64,000 nt of DNA from Rhodospirillaceae bacterium (GTDB lineage: Bacteria; Pseudomonadota; Alphaproteobacteria; Dongiales; Dongiaceae): assembly GCA_016712715.1 (NCBI GenBank), contig JADJQM010000002.1, positions 1,352,095-1,416,094 of the forward strand. The letters run 5' to 3'. The notes under the pieces are model-generated. The model did no database searches. It worked only from the letters and a program-made list of their open reading frames with translations, and had not been told where the DNA came from. Positions 45,076 through 53,383 of the stretch are shown one piece after another (the first letter of the stretch is position 1; every line of letters starts with the position of its first letter). The position numbers and the translations under genes were made by a program.

Positions 45076-46218
45076 TCAGCGTTGGTAACGATGCGGCACG
45101 AAGGGCATGGTGGCGACCTTGGCGGACAGCGCCTTGCCGCGCACCATGAGGTTGACCGCCGTGCCGACAGCAGCATGGGCGCTTTCGACATAGCCCATGG
45201 CGACCGGCGCCCCGAGGCTCGGCCCGAAGCCGCCCGAGGTGATCTCGCCGATGACCCGGCCGCTCAAATCGGTGATCTCGGTATGGGCGCGGGCCGGCGC
45301 CTTGCCCTCGGGCAGGATGCCGACGCGCTTCCGTGCCGGCCCCTCGGCCAATTGCCGCTGCACGATGCCGGCACCCGGGAAGCCACCTTCCTCGCGGCGG
45401 CGCTTCTGCATCGCCCAGACGAGGCTCGCCTCGACCGGGTTGGTCTTCTCGGTGATGTCATTGCCATAGAGGCAGAGCCCGGCTTCGAGACGCAGCGAAT
45501 CGCGCGCACCGAGGCCAATCGGCTTCACCTCGGGTTCGGCGAGCAGCCGCCGCGCGAAGGCCTCGGCATCCTTGTTGGCGACCGAGATTTCGAACCCGTC
45601 CTCGCCGGTATAACCGGACCGCGTCGCGATCACCTCGAACCCGCCGGCCTGCAAGGCGGCGCCGGTCATGAATTTGAGCTGGCCGCTGTCGGGTGCCATG
45701 CGCGCGAAGACGGCGGCGGCCTTGGGTCCCTGCAGGGCCACGAGCGCGCGGTCCGCCAGCACCTCGATCTCGCAGCGCCCGTTGAGATTGGCTTTGAGAT
45801 GCGCGATGTCGGCATCCTTGCAGCCGGCATTGACCACCATGAAGAGGTGATCGCTCTCGTCGCCTTTCCCCATGCGCGTCACCATCAGGTCATCGAGGAT
45901 GCCCGCCTGGTTGTCGGTGAAGAAGCTGTAGCGCTGCTGGCCGGGTTTCAGGGCCTGAAAATCCGCCGGACACAGGCGCTCAAGCGCCGCCGCGGCCGCC
46001 GTGAATGTCTCCGCCTTGATGCGGATCTGGCCCATATGCGAGACATCGAACAGCCCGGCGCTGTCGCGCGTGTGCAAATGTTCGGTGAGGATGCCGGAAG
46101 GATACTGGACCGGCATGTCATAGCCCGCGAACGGCACCATCTTGGCGCCGAGCTCGACATGAAGGGCATGCAATTGGGTGACGAGAAGGGGCGCATCGGC
46201 CCCGCTAGGCGAACTCAC
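45076..46218 (-). CDS. gcvT: Aminomethyltransferase (glycine cleavage T protein)
   Basis: GcvT transfers the methylene group from H-protein-bound aminomethyl to tetrahydrofolate, releasing ammonia. A GTG at 46218, 8 nt after GGAGGG, gives 380 residues. Motifs include KMVPFAGYDMPVQYPSGI, GLFDVSHMGQIRIK, RSGYTGEDGFEISV and GLGARDSLRLEAGLCLYGND. The first gene of the operon is preceded by a tandem glycine riboswitch, so glycine itself should control expression. Confidence 0.96.
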   Translation of the reverse strand: MSSPSGADAPLLVTQLHALHVELGAKMVPFAGYDMPVQYPSGILTEHLHTRDSAGLFDVSHMGQIRIKAETFTAAAAALERLCPADFQALKPGQQRYSFFTDNQAGILDDLMVTRMGKGDESDHLFMVVNAGCKDADIAHLKANLNGRCEIEVLADRALVALQGPKAAAVFARMAPDSGQLKFMTGAALQAGGFEVIATRSGYTGEDGFEISVANKDAEAFARRLLAEPEVKPIGLGARDSLRLEAGLCLYGNDITEKTNPVEASLVWAMQKRRREEGGFPGAGIVQRQLAEGPARKRVGILPEGKAPARAHTEITDLSGRVIGEITSGGFGPSLGAPVAMGYVESAHAAVGTAVNLMVRGKALSAKVATMPFVPHRYQR

Positions 46219-46279
46219 GAAAAACCCTCCGACGCATGGCGACCGCGACCGGGAATTCCTCACAAGGAAAACCCGCGCG

Positions 46280-46490
46280 ACCCCCCTCTGTCTTCGGGAC
46301 CTGAGAGATTGGCCGTCGGCCCTGGCACGCGCTGGTGGCGTGCCAAACTAGGCTGGCGGTTTACTCCTTCGGTGGGATGAAGCCCCAATACGCCAGGCTC
46401 GGCTGTGGGGTCATCCGCTTTCCAGAGTTTTTCCCCGTGTCGGTCCTTTTGCCTGAGAGTTTCCGGGGGCGGTTGCTCCTTCGGCGCCTG
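46280..46490 (-). promoter_or_regulatory. Tandem glycine riboswitch
   Basis: On the minus strand two glycine aptamers lie in series. Aptamer I (about 46490-46415) shows GAAGGAGCAACC, AAACTCTCAGGCAAAAGGAC and ACTCTGGAAAGC. Aptamer II (about 46380-46280) shows GAAGGAGTAAACC, ATCTCTCAGGTCCCGAAGAC and AGAGG. These match the conserved gcvT-element blocks. The leader runs about 60 nt further to the gcvT GTG. Glycine binding normally turns expression of such operons on. Confidence 0.93.
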
Positions 46491-46527
46491 CCCCTAGTCA
46501 CCCCATTGAAAACACTGGGGCTAGGGG
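46491..46527 (-). other. Strong hairpin directly 5' of the glycine riboswitch
   Basis: CCCCTAG pairs with CTAGGGG, and the inner CCCCA pairs with TGGGG, with a short AT-rich loop. It abuts aptamer I. It may be an insulating 5' stem of the leader or the remnant of a terminator; no T-run marks it as a terminator on either strand. Confidence 0.5.
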
Positions 46528-46656
46528 GTGAGGTCTCTCCCAACACGGGTTTTGTCGCGCGCAAGATGGGCCGCCGGGCGACTATCCGTCAAGCGGCATT
46601 TTTATGTGCATATGCGGCATATGCGGGGCCGGCAACCGGGCAAGGCTACCCCACAT
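46528..46656. other. Probable gcv promoter region with two tandem palindromic 9-mers
   Basis: No gene is seen here. On the minus strand a -35-like TTGACG lies at 46592-46587, without a convincing -10. Two tandem copies of GCATATGCG (46608-46616 and 46617-46625), each containing the 8-bp palindrome GCATATGC, lie upstream of that on the gcv side. They might be an operator. Confidence 0.35.
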
Positions 46657-46747
46657 CGTCATGGTCCGCGCAGGCGGACCACCCACGAGTTACTTTCTTC
46701 GTGACGGATGCAAGTTCGTGGGTGGTCGGCCTGCGCCGACCATGACG
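46657..46747. repeat. Dispersed long inverted repeat, copy A
   Basis: Two 32-bp arms (46657-46688 and 46716-46747) are reverse complements except for two positions. The left arm begins CGTCATGGTCCGCGCAGG and ends CCACCCACGA. The 27-bp loop begins GTTACTTTCTT. A related copy lies at 56058-56174. It has no coding content. Confidence 0.85.
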
Positions 46748-46788
46748 AAAAGGGGAAAGGCCCGCCTCAGAATTGCGGGTTGCGGCGG

Positions 46789-47349
46789 TTATAGGCGAGT
46801 TCCTCTCTCGCTCACCGCGAGGCCGACATAGATGCGGTAGAAATCGCCGTTCTCGCCCTGCTTCAGAGGCACGAAGACATCGACCGAATCCTGGGTGACA
46901 CCCTGGATCTTGGCGGCGGTGAAGGGAATCTCGACATCCAGCTCCTGGCTCGAGAGCTGGCTGCTGCCCGGGCCGGTGACGCGGATCCAGTAATTGAACT
47001 TGGCCGAGCTGTCCGGATTGTTCGGCCCGCGCGAGGCGGCGAATTCGACGCTGAGCTCGGTGCGGATCACGCGCTCGCCGGTATCCGTATTGGTCTGGTA
47101 GTAGCAGATCGACTTCGACCGCGCGATGCGCGCCTCGAACGAGGTGTCGGTGAGATCTTCGGTGGCGCCCGCAAAGCGCGTCATATAGGCGGCATCCTGC
47201 ACAACCTTGACCATCGGGCAGGGGCGCGATTGCTGCGGGATGGGATCGGTGCAACCGGCAAGGGCCAGCAATGAGAGCGCGCCGGCCAGGGCGCAGAGTT
47301 GCTTCTGCCCGAATTTGGCCAACCCGAAATTGGTCGTCGTGATCATCAT
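46789..47349 (-). CDS. Putative outer-membrane or periplasmic lipoprotein of unknown function
   Basis: The 186-residue product begins with a lipoprotein signal: a hydrophobic stretch ending LLALAGC, whose Cys would be lipidated after cleavage. Residue +2 is Thr rather than Asp, so outer-membrane sorting is allowed. The mature domain is beta-rich with three further cysteines (RPCPMVKVVQDAAYMT, SICYYQTN). No family is recognised. GGAAAGGATC precedes the ATG at 47349. It is downstream of the CDGSH gene on the same strand. Confidence 0.72.
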   Translation of the reverse strand: MMITTTNFGLAKFGQKQLCALAGALSLLALAGCTDPIPQQSRPCPMVKVVQDAAYMTRFAGATEDLTDTSFEARIARSKSICYYQTNTDTGERVIRTELSVEFAASRGPNNPDSSAKFNYWIRVTGPGSSQLSSQELDVEIPFTAAKIQGVTQDSVDVFVPLKQGENGDFYRIYVGLAVSERGTRL

Positions 47350-47379
47350 GATCCTTTCCGCGCGCGCCTTAAGCCGCAC

Positions 47380-47619
47380 TCAAAGTTTCGAATGCGAACC
47401 GTCGCAGAGCGGCGATTTGTGAGTATGTTTGCAGCCGCAGAAGAACACGGCCTTGGCTTCGGTGGCGTCGAATTTCACGGGGCTGAAACCGGTCCCTTTA
47501 TGCGACCCATCGCAGAAGGGCTGTTTCTTGCTTTGGCCGCAGGCGCACCAGAAATAGGATTTTCCAGCCTCGACCTCGACCTTGAACGGACCCTTTTGCG
47601 CGATCTGCGGATTCGTCAT
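47380..47619 (-). CDS. CDGSH iron-sulfur domain protein (two motifs)
   Basis: This 79-residue protein (MTNPQIAQKGPFKVEVEAGK) carries two CDGSH-type motifs: WCACGQSKKQPFCDGSH and FCGCKHTHKSPLCDGSH. Each uses three Cys and one His to hold a redox-active [2Fe-2S] cluster, so one chain probably binds two. This is the MitoNEET-related type 3 architecture. It is soluble, with no membrane anchor. The lipoprotein gene follows 30 bp downstream. Confidence 0.9.
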   Translation of the reverse strand: MTNPQIAQKGPFKVEVEAGKSYFWCACGQSKKQPFCDGSHKGTGFSPVKFDATEAKAVFFCGCKHTHKSPLCDGSHSKL

Positions 47620-47784
47620 GACTGCCTCTGGCCCCCAGGCGACGGGTCCGGCTGTGGCCCTTGGGGCACCGCCGATTCCCGACCGCATTAACGCTGTGGC
47701 GACTTTAGTAGAGCGCCAGCGCTTCCAAGCCGCCCGGTACCCGCTAACCTGCGGTAAATCGATGGCATTATGAGGCGTTTGGCA

Positions 47785-47812
47785 TTGCCTCGGGGGCTGA
47801 AAACCCTATATT
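47785..47812 (+). promoter_or_regulatory. Candidate sigma70-type promoter for ispH
   Basis: TTGCCT (47785) and TATATT (47807) are separated by 16 bp, and the -10 box lies about 54 bp before the ispH ATG. This is the best promoter-like match in the spacer and would serve ispH-thrB-rnhA. Confidence 0.45.
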
Positions 47813-47865
47813 CCAGACCATCGTATTTGGCCAAAATCGGCCATCCCGACCCCGATGAGCATCCG

Positions 47866-48810
47866 ATGACCAAGAGCAAGCTGACCGTCTATCTGGCCGC
47901 CCCGCGCGGTTTTTGCGCAGGTGTCGACCGCGCCATCCAGATCGTCGAGCGGGCGCTCGAGCGCTACGGCGCCCCGGTCTATGTCCGCCACGAAATCGTC
48001 CACAATCGCCATGTGGTCGAAGCCCTGGAAAAGAAGGGCGCCGTCTTCGTCGAGGAGCTCGATGAAATTCCCGGCCAGTTCCCGGTGGTCTTTTCCGCCC
48101 ATGGCGTCCCGAAGGCGATCCCGGCCGAGGCCGAGCGGCGCGAACTCATGTATCTCGACGCGACCTGCCCCCTGGTCTCCAAGGTGCACCGCTAGGCGGA
48201 AGGCCATCACGCCGCCGGCCAGCACATCATCCTCATCGGCCATGCCGGGCACCCGGAAGTGATCGGCACCATCGGCCAATTGCCGGAAGGTGCCGTCTCC
48301 CTGGTCGAGACCGCCGAGGATGCCGAGAAGATCGCCGTCAAGAATCCCCTGGCCCTGGCCTATATCACCCAGACGACGCTCTCGATCGACGACACCATCG
48401 GCATCATCTCGGTGCTGAAGCGCCGTTTCCCCAACATCCACGGGCCGCGCAAGGAAGACATCTGCTACGCCACCACCAACCGCCAGCAGGCGGTGAAGGC
48501 GATCGCCGAGAAATGCGATCTCATGCTGGTGATCGGCGCGCCCAATTCCTCGAACTCGCGGCGCCTCGTTGAAGTGGCGCTGGTCGCCGGCTGCGCCAAC
48601 GCCTATCTCGTGCAGAAGGCGGCCGAGATCGACTGGGCCTGGTTCGACGGCATCGACACGGTCGGCATTACCGCCGGCGCCTCGGCGCCGGAAATCCTGG
48701 TCCAGGAAGTGGTGGGCGCCGTGCGCGACCGCTTCGACATCACCACGAACGAAGTGTCGGTCACCACTGAGACCACACATTTCAAACTGCCCCGCGCGCT
48801 GACGGCGTAA
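47866..48810 (+). pseudogene. ispH: 4-hydroxy-3-methylbut-2-enyl diphosphate reductase, interrupted by in-frame TAG
   Basis: IspH is the [4Fe-4S] enzyme that makes IPP and DMAPP in the MEP pathway and is normally essential. The frame is continuous from [20 protein letters not shown] (first cluster Cys) through [13 protein letters not shown], then TAG at 48193-48195, then [10 protein letters not shown] and [11 protein letters not shown]. Later motifs are [12 protein letters not shown] and [11 protein letters not shown] Glu (GAG) is expected at the stop, so a single G-to-T change explains it. Full length would be 314 residues. It heads the ispH-thrB-rnhA cluster. Confidence 0.92.
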
Positions 48811-48828
48811 TCAAACCGGATCTTCGAC

Positions 48829-49789
48829 ATGGCTGTTTACACCGAAGTGCCGGATGGCGACCTCGCTGCCTTCGTGAAGGCTTATGACATCGGCGACGTC
48901 GTCTCCTGCAAGGGCATCGCCGAGGGCGTCGAGAATTCCAACTTCCTCATGCGCACGACCCGGGGCAGCTACATCCTGACCCTCTATGAAAAGCGCGTGC
49001 ACCGCGAGGACCTGCCTTTTTTCCTGGGGCTGATGGAGCATCTCGCGGCCAAGGGATTGAGCTGCCCAACGCCGATCAAGGCCCGGGACGGCCAGTCCTT
49101 GCGCGAACTCTGCGGCCGGCCCGCCGCCATCATCAGCTTCCTCGAAGGCATGTGGCCGCGCCGCCCCACGGAACGGCATTGCCAGCTGCTCGGCACCGCG
49201 ATGGCGGAATTCCATATCAAGGGCCGCGACTTCGCGCTGAAGCGCCCGAACAACCTCTCATTGTCCGGTTGGCATACGCTGGTCACGAACACCAAGGACC
49301 GTGCCGACGAAGTCTCACCCGGTCTCTCGCAGGTGATCCAGGACGAACTGGCCTTCCTGGAGCAGCATTGGCCCAAGGATCTGGAGGTGGGTGTCATCCA
49401 TGCCGATCTCTTCCCGGACAATGTCTTCTTCCTCGGCGACCGCCTCTCCGGCCTCATCGATTTTTACTTCGCCTGCACCGATTTCCTGACCTACGATCTC
49501 GCCATCTGCCTCAATGCCTGGTGCTTCGAGGTGAAGGGCGAGTTCAACATCACCAAGGCAAAGGCCATGGTCGACAGCTACACGAAGCTGCGGCCGTTGC
49601 CGGAGAAGGAACTGGCCGCCTCTGCCGATCCTCGCCCGGGGCGGTGCGCTGCGTTTCCTGCTGACGCGGCTTTATGACTGGCTCAACCATCCGCCGGGCG
49701 CCTTCGTGAGCCCCAAGGACCCGCTGGAATACCTGAAGAAGCTGCGCTTCCACCAGCAGGCCAGATCCGCCGCGGCCTACGGCCTATGA
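48829..49789 (+). pseudogene. thrB: Homoserine kinase (APH-fold type), C-terminal frameshift
   Basis: This phosphorylates homoserine for threonine synthesis. It is the aminoglycoside-phosphotransferase-like ThrB, with [14 protein letters not shown] (catalytic loop) and [15 protein letters not shown] (metal site). The written frame runs into [17 protein letters not shown] and stops at 49677. One base removed at about 49621 restores [20 protein letters not shown], then [20 protein letters not shown], ending at 49789, for 319 residues. The restored stop overlaps the rnhA start as ATGA, which strongly supports the repair. Both kinase motifs lie before the break. Confidence 0.92.
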
Positions 49790-50235
49790 CGACCCCACAC
49801 GATCTGAAAACTGTCGACGTCTTCACCGACGGCGCCTGCAGCGGCAATCCCGGCCCCGGTGGCTGGGGCGCCATCCTACGCTATGGTGCGGTCGAGAAGG
49901 AATTGTCCGGCGGCGAGGCAGCCACCACCAACAACCGTATGGAATTGATGGCGGCGATCGCGGCGATCGAGGCCATGAAGTCGACCACCCATGTGCGCCT
50001 CCACACCGACAGCCAGTATGTGAAGAACGGCATCACCACCTGGATCCACAATTGGAAGCGCACCGGCTGGAAAACCTCGGACAAGAAGCCGGTCAAGAAT
50101 GTCGATCTGTGGCAGCGCCCAGATGCCGCCGTGAAAAGCCACAAGATCGAATGGATCTGGGTTCGCGGCCATGACGGCCATGTCGAAAACGAACGCGCCG
50201 ACGCGCTGGCACGGGCTGCCATTCCGGGGCGCTGA
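49786..50235 (+). CDS. rnhA: Ribonuclease HI
   Basis: RNase HI cuts the RNA strand of RNA-DNA hybrids, removing primers and R-loops. The 149-residue protein has all four acidic catalytic residues: Asp in [19 protein letters not shown], Glu in [14 protein letters not shown], Asp in [12 protein letters not shown] and Asp in [11 protein letters not shown], plus the basic protrusion [12 protein letters not shown]. The ATG overlaps the repaired thrB stop. It is 16 bp before the isochorismatase-like gene. Confidence 0.96.
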   Translation: MTTPHDLKTVDVFTDGACSGNPGPGGWGAILRYGAVEKELSGGEAATTNNRMELMAAIAAIEAMKSTTHVRLHTDSQYVKNGITTWIHNWKRTGWKTSDKKPVKNVDLWQRPDAAVKSHKIEWIWVRGHDGHVENERADALARAAIPGR

Positions 50236-50251
50236 TCAGGGAGACGCTGCC

Positions 50252-50811
50252 ATGACCACGGCCTTGCTCATCATCGACGTACAAAAGGCGATCCTGGATG
50301 GAGCTGGCACACCGGCGCGCCAGCCGGTGCTGGACAAGGCGCTCGATGAGTTGTGCCTACGCCTGCAGAATGTCGAGGCGCGGGCACGCAAGGCCGGCGT
50401 GCCGGTCATCGTCGTGCAGCACAACGATGCCGGCGATCATCGCCTCGCCAAGGGCCAGCCCGGCTGGGAACTGCGCCCGGAAATAGCGCCGCTGCCAGGT
50501 GAGAAACTCGTTCACAAGACCGCCTGCGATTCCTTCTCTACGAGACCGATCTCGAAGAGCATCTCAAGGCCAAGGGCATCACCCATCTCGTGATCGGCGG
50601 CTGCATGACGCAATACTGCGTCGACACAACGACCCGCCGCGCGGTTTCGCTGGGCTATGACGTGACCCTGCTCGGCGACGGCCACATGACCGGCGACAGG
50701 GGTGCCCTCACCTACGACCAGATCATCGCTCACCACAACCTGCTCCTCGATGGTTTCGATGCGGGGAAGCATGCGGTCACGGTGAAGAAATCGGCAGAAA
50801 TCGCGTTCTAG
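50252..50811 (+). pseudogene. Isochorismatase-family cysteine hydrolase, frameshifted
   Basis: This family uses an Asp-Lys-Cys triad. The first frame gives TTALLIIDVQKAIL (Asp), VIVVQHNDAG and GEKLVHKTACDSF (Lys), then loses similarity. Another frame continues ETDLEEHLKAKGI, then HLVIGGCMTQYCVDTT (catalytic Cys) to the end. The switch is in TTCTCTAC at about 50537-50544: deleting TC gives DSFYETDLEEHL and 185 residues, while adding one base would also work. Its TAG stop overlaps the recQ stop on the other strand in the shared tetranucleotide CTAG. The substrate is unknown. Confidence 0.82.
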
Positions 50812-52655
50812 CGATACGCCGCCAGTACCTCGAGGAAATCCGAGCCGTAGCGCTTCATCTTGCGTTCGCCGATGCCGGGGATGGCGAGAAAGGCGGCGAG
50901 GTTCTCCGGCATGCGGTGGGCGATCTCCAGCAGCGTCGCATCGTGGAAGATCACATAAGGCGGCAGGTTCTGGGCCGTGGCGAGATCCCGCCGCCTGGCG
51001 CGCAACGCATCCCACAATTCCGGCGCCACATCGGCCCGTGCCAGGGCCGCGGCCGTGGTCGCTTCCGCCGTGCCGTTGCGGCGCAGCTTCTTGGCGCGGC
51101 CCATATTGACCGTGGCGCGGCGGAGCGTCAGCGTCTCTTCGCCTTTCAAAATGGGCCGCGCCGTCTCGCTCACCGCCAGCGTGTTGAACTGGTCACTCTG
51201 CACAATGAGATAGCCCAGCGACACCAACTGCCGCGCCAGCGACTTCCAGGCCTGCGCGTCAATGTCCCGGCCGATGCCGAAGACCGGCAACTGTTCGTGG
51301 CCGAAGCGCGTCACCTTCTCGGTCGCCTCCCCGCGCAGCACGTCGATGAGCTGCCCGACGCCGAAGCGCTGTCCCGTCCGCCAGCAGACCGACAGCAGCT
51401 TCTGTGCCGCGATGCTGGCATCCCAGGTCTCGCCGGGCTCCAGGCAGATATCGCAATTGCCGCAGGGCTGCGATTTTTCGCCGAGATAATCGAGGAGCGC
51501 CATGCGGCGGCAGGTGGTCGCCTCGCAGAAGCCCAGCAGCGCATCGAGCTTGCGCCGGCTCACTACCTTGCGCGCATCCGAGAGTTCCGATTCCTCGATC
51601 CGCCGCCGCAGCAGCACGACGTCCGACAGGCCGAAGGCCAGGAACGCATCGGCCGGCGCCCCGTCGCGGCCCGCGCGGCCGGTCTCCTGGTAATAGGCCT
51701 CGATGGTCGAGGGCAGGTCGAGATGTGCCACGAAGCGCACATCGGGCTTGTCGATCCCCATGCCGAAGGCGACGGTTGCCACCATCACGACCCCGTCCTC
51801 GCGCAGGAAACGCTGCTGGTTCCGGCGCCTCGCATCGGCATCCATGCCGGCATGATAGGGCAGCGCATTGACCTTGCGCTCCTGCAGCCAGGCGGCCGTC
51901 TCGTCGACCTTCTTCCTCGACTGGCAATAGACGATGCCGGCCGAACCCCGATGGTCGCGCTCGATGATCTCCAGCAATTGCCGCTTGGCATCGGTCCGCT
52001 CGACCACACGGTAGCGGATGTTCGGCCGGTCGAAGGAGTTGAGATAGATCTCGGCATCGTCAAGTGCCAGCCGCGTGCGGATCTCGGCCTGCGTCTCCTT
52101 GTCGGCGGTGGCGGTCAAGGCAATGCGCGGCACATTCGGGAATTGCTGGTGCAGGACCGAGAGCTGGATGTATTCCGGGCGGAAATCATGGCCCCATTGC
52201 GACACGCAATGTGCCTCGTCGATCGCAAACAGCGCCACCTTCAGCGTGTGCAGCAGTTCGAGGAATCGCGGCGTCATCAACCGCTCCGGCGCCACATAGA
52301 GGAGCTGCAGCGCGCCGTTGCGCAACTGAGCCTCGACCGCGCGCATCTCATCCAGCGTCTGGCTGGAATTCAGCACGTCGGCGGCGACACCCATCTGCTG
52401 CAGGGCCGCCACCTGGTCCTGCATAAGGGCTATGAGCGGCGAGACCACGATGCCCACACCCTCGCGAAGCATGGCCGGGATCTGGTAGCAGACCGATTTG
52501 CCGCCGCCGGTCGGCATCAAGACCAGAGCATCGCCGCCTGACACCACATGGTCGATGATGGCCGCCTGCTGGCCGCGGAACTTCTCATGGCCATAGACCC
52601 GGCGCAGGATTTCCAGAGCCGGAGGTTCGGAAAGCAGCGGCGAATCAGCCGTCAT
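50808..52655 (-). CDS. recQ: ATP-dependent DNA helicase RecQ
   Basis: RecQ unwinds DNA during recombination and fork repair. The start at 52655 (MTADSPLLSEPPALEILRRV) gives 615 residues; a GTG at 52694 is an alternative. Walker A is LVLMPTGGGKSVCYQIP and the DEAH box is AIDEAHCVSQWGHDFRPEY. Motif VI is YYQETGRAGRDG. The RecQ zinc-binding domain shows CRRMALLDYLGE and CGNCDIC. A C-terminal HRDC domain is present (about 535-615). It converges on the isochorismatase gene. Confidence 0.95.
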   Translation of the reverse strand: MTADSPLLSEPPALEILRRVYGHEKFRGQQAAIIDHVVSGGDALVLMPTGGGKSVCYQIPAMLREGVGIVVSPLIALMQDQVAALQQMGVAADVLNSSQTLDEMRAVEAQLRNGALQLLYVAPERLMTPRFLELLHTLKVALFAIDEAHCVSQWGHDFRPEYIQLSVLHQQFPNVPRIALTATADKETQAEIRTRLALDDAEIYLNSFDRPNIRYRVVERTDAKRQLLEIIERDHRGSAGIVYCQSRKKVDETAAWLQERKVNALPYHAGMDADARRRNQQRFLREDGVVMVATVAFGMGIDKPDVRFVAHLDLPSTIEAYYQETGRAGRDGAPADAFLAFGLSDVVLLRRRIEESELSDARKVVSRRKLDALLGFCEATTCRRMALLDYLGEKSQPCGNCDICLEPGETWDASIAAQKLLSVCWRTGQRFGVGQLIDVLRGEATEKVTRFGHEQLPVFGIGRDIDAQAWKSLARQLVSLGYLIVQSDQFNTLAVSETARPILKGEETLTLRRATVNMGRAKKLRRNGTAEATTAAALARADVAPELWDALRARRRDLATAQNLPPYVIFHDATLLEIAHRMPENLAAFLAIPGIGERKMKRYGSDFLEVLAAYR

Positions 52656-52743
52656 AAAAGGTTCCAATGGCGAGGCAAAGAAAGAGGGCGGCACCCCAGG
52701 AACGAATCCTGGGCTACCGCCCCGTGTTCGGCAAGCCTTAAGC

Positions 52744-53226
52744 TTAGAGAACCTTGAGCACTGCTTCGGCGCTGGAGACTTCGAAGGCGCCCGGCGCCTC
52801 GACGTTGAGGGCCTTTACGGTGCCATTGTCGACTACCATGGCATAGCGGCTGGCGCGCGTGCCCATGCCGTAACCCGTGCCGTCCATGGTGAGGCCGACC
52901 GCCTTCGAGAAATCGGCATTGCCGTCGGCCAGCATCAGCACCTTGTCGCCGACGTTCTGGTCCTTGCCCCAGGCGCCCATCACGAAGGCATCGTTGACCG
53001 AGAGGCAGGCGATGGCGTCGACGCCCTTGGCCTTCAGCGCCTCGTGCTGCGCCAGGAAGCCCGGCACGTGCTTGGCGGAGCAGGTCGGCGTGAAGGCGCC
53101 GGGCAGGGCGAACAGCGCGACCTTCTTGCCCTTGAAGATGTCGTCGGTGGAGAGGGTCTGCATGCCGTCCTTGTCCATGGTCTTCAACGAGACCGCGGGA
53201 ATCTTGTCGCCAACTTTGATCGTCAT
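52744..53226 (-). CDS. Peroxiredoxin, Prx5-type
   Basis: This 160-residue thiol peroxidase reduces peroxides with thiol or glutathione electrons. The peroxidatic Cys is in LPGAFTPTCSAKHVPGF, the Prx5/AhpE-like signature. Further motifs are CLSVNDAFVMGAWGKD and GTRASRYAMVVDNG. Only two cysteines outside the active-site motif region are seen, so resolution may use an external thiol. AAGGAAGGATTCAGTC precedes the ATG at 53226. It stands alone, 88 bp upstream of the recQ start. Confidence 0.93.
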   Translation of the reverse strand: MTIKVGDKIPAVSLKTMDKDGMQTLSTDDIFKGKKVALFALPGAFTPTCSAKHVPGFLAQHEALKAKGVDAIACLSVNDAFVMGAWGKDQNVGDKVLMLADGNADFSKAVGLTMDGTGYGMGTRASRYAMVVDNGTVKALNVEAPGAFEVSSAEAVLKVL

Positions 53227-53383
53227 GACTGAATCCTTCCTTGAGTTCCGACGCCCGCCGGAGAGCAGCGAGCCGTCTTCGCCTATGAATCCCCAAACGC
53301 CGTCGGGGGTCGGCAATAGGGCCTAGATATAGGCCCCCCTTGCCCCCCTTGCCAAGCGCCCAAAGCCATTCCTGGGGATACGG

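Noticed and set aside
44578..46380. A 600-codon plus-strand frame opposite gcvH, gcvT and the riboswitch
   Set aside because: It is antisense to well-supported glycine cleavage genes and has no motifs.
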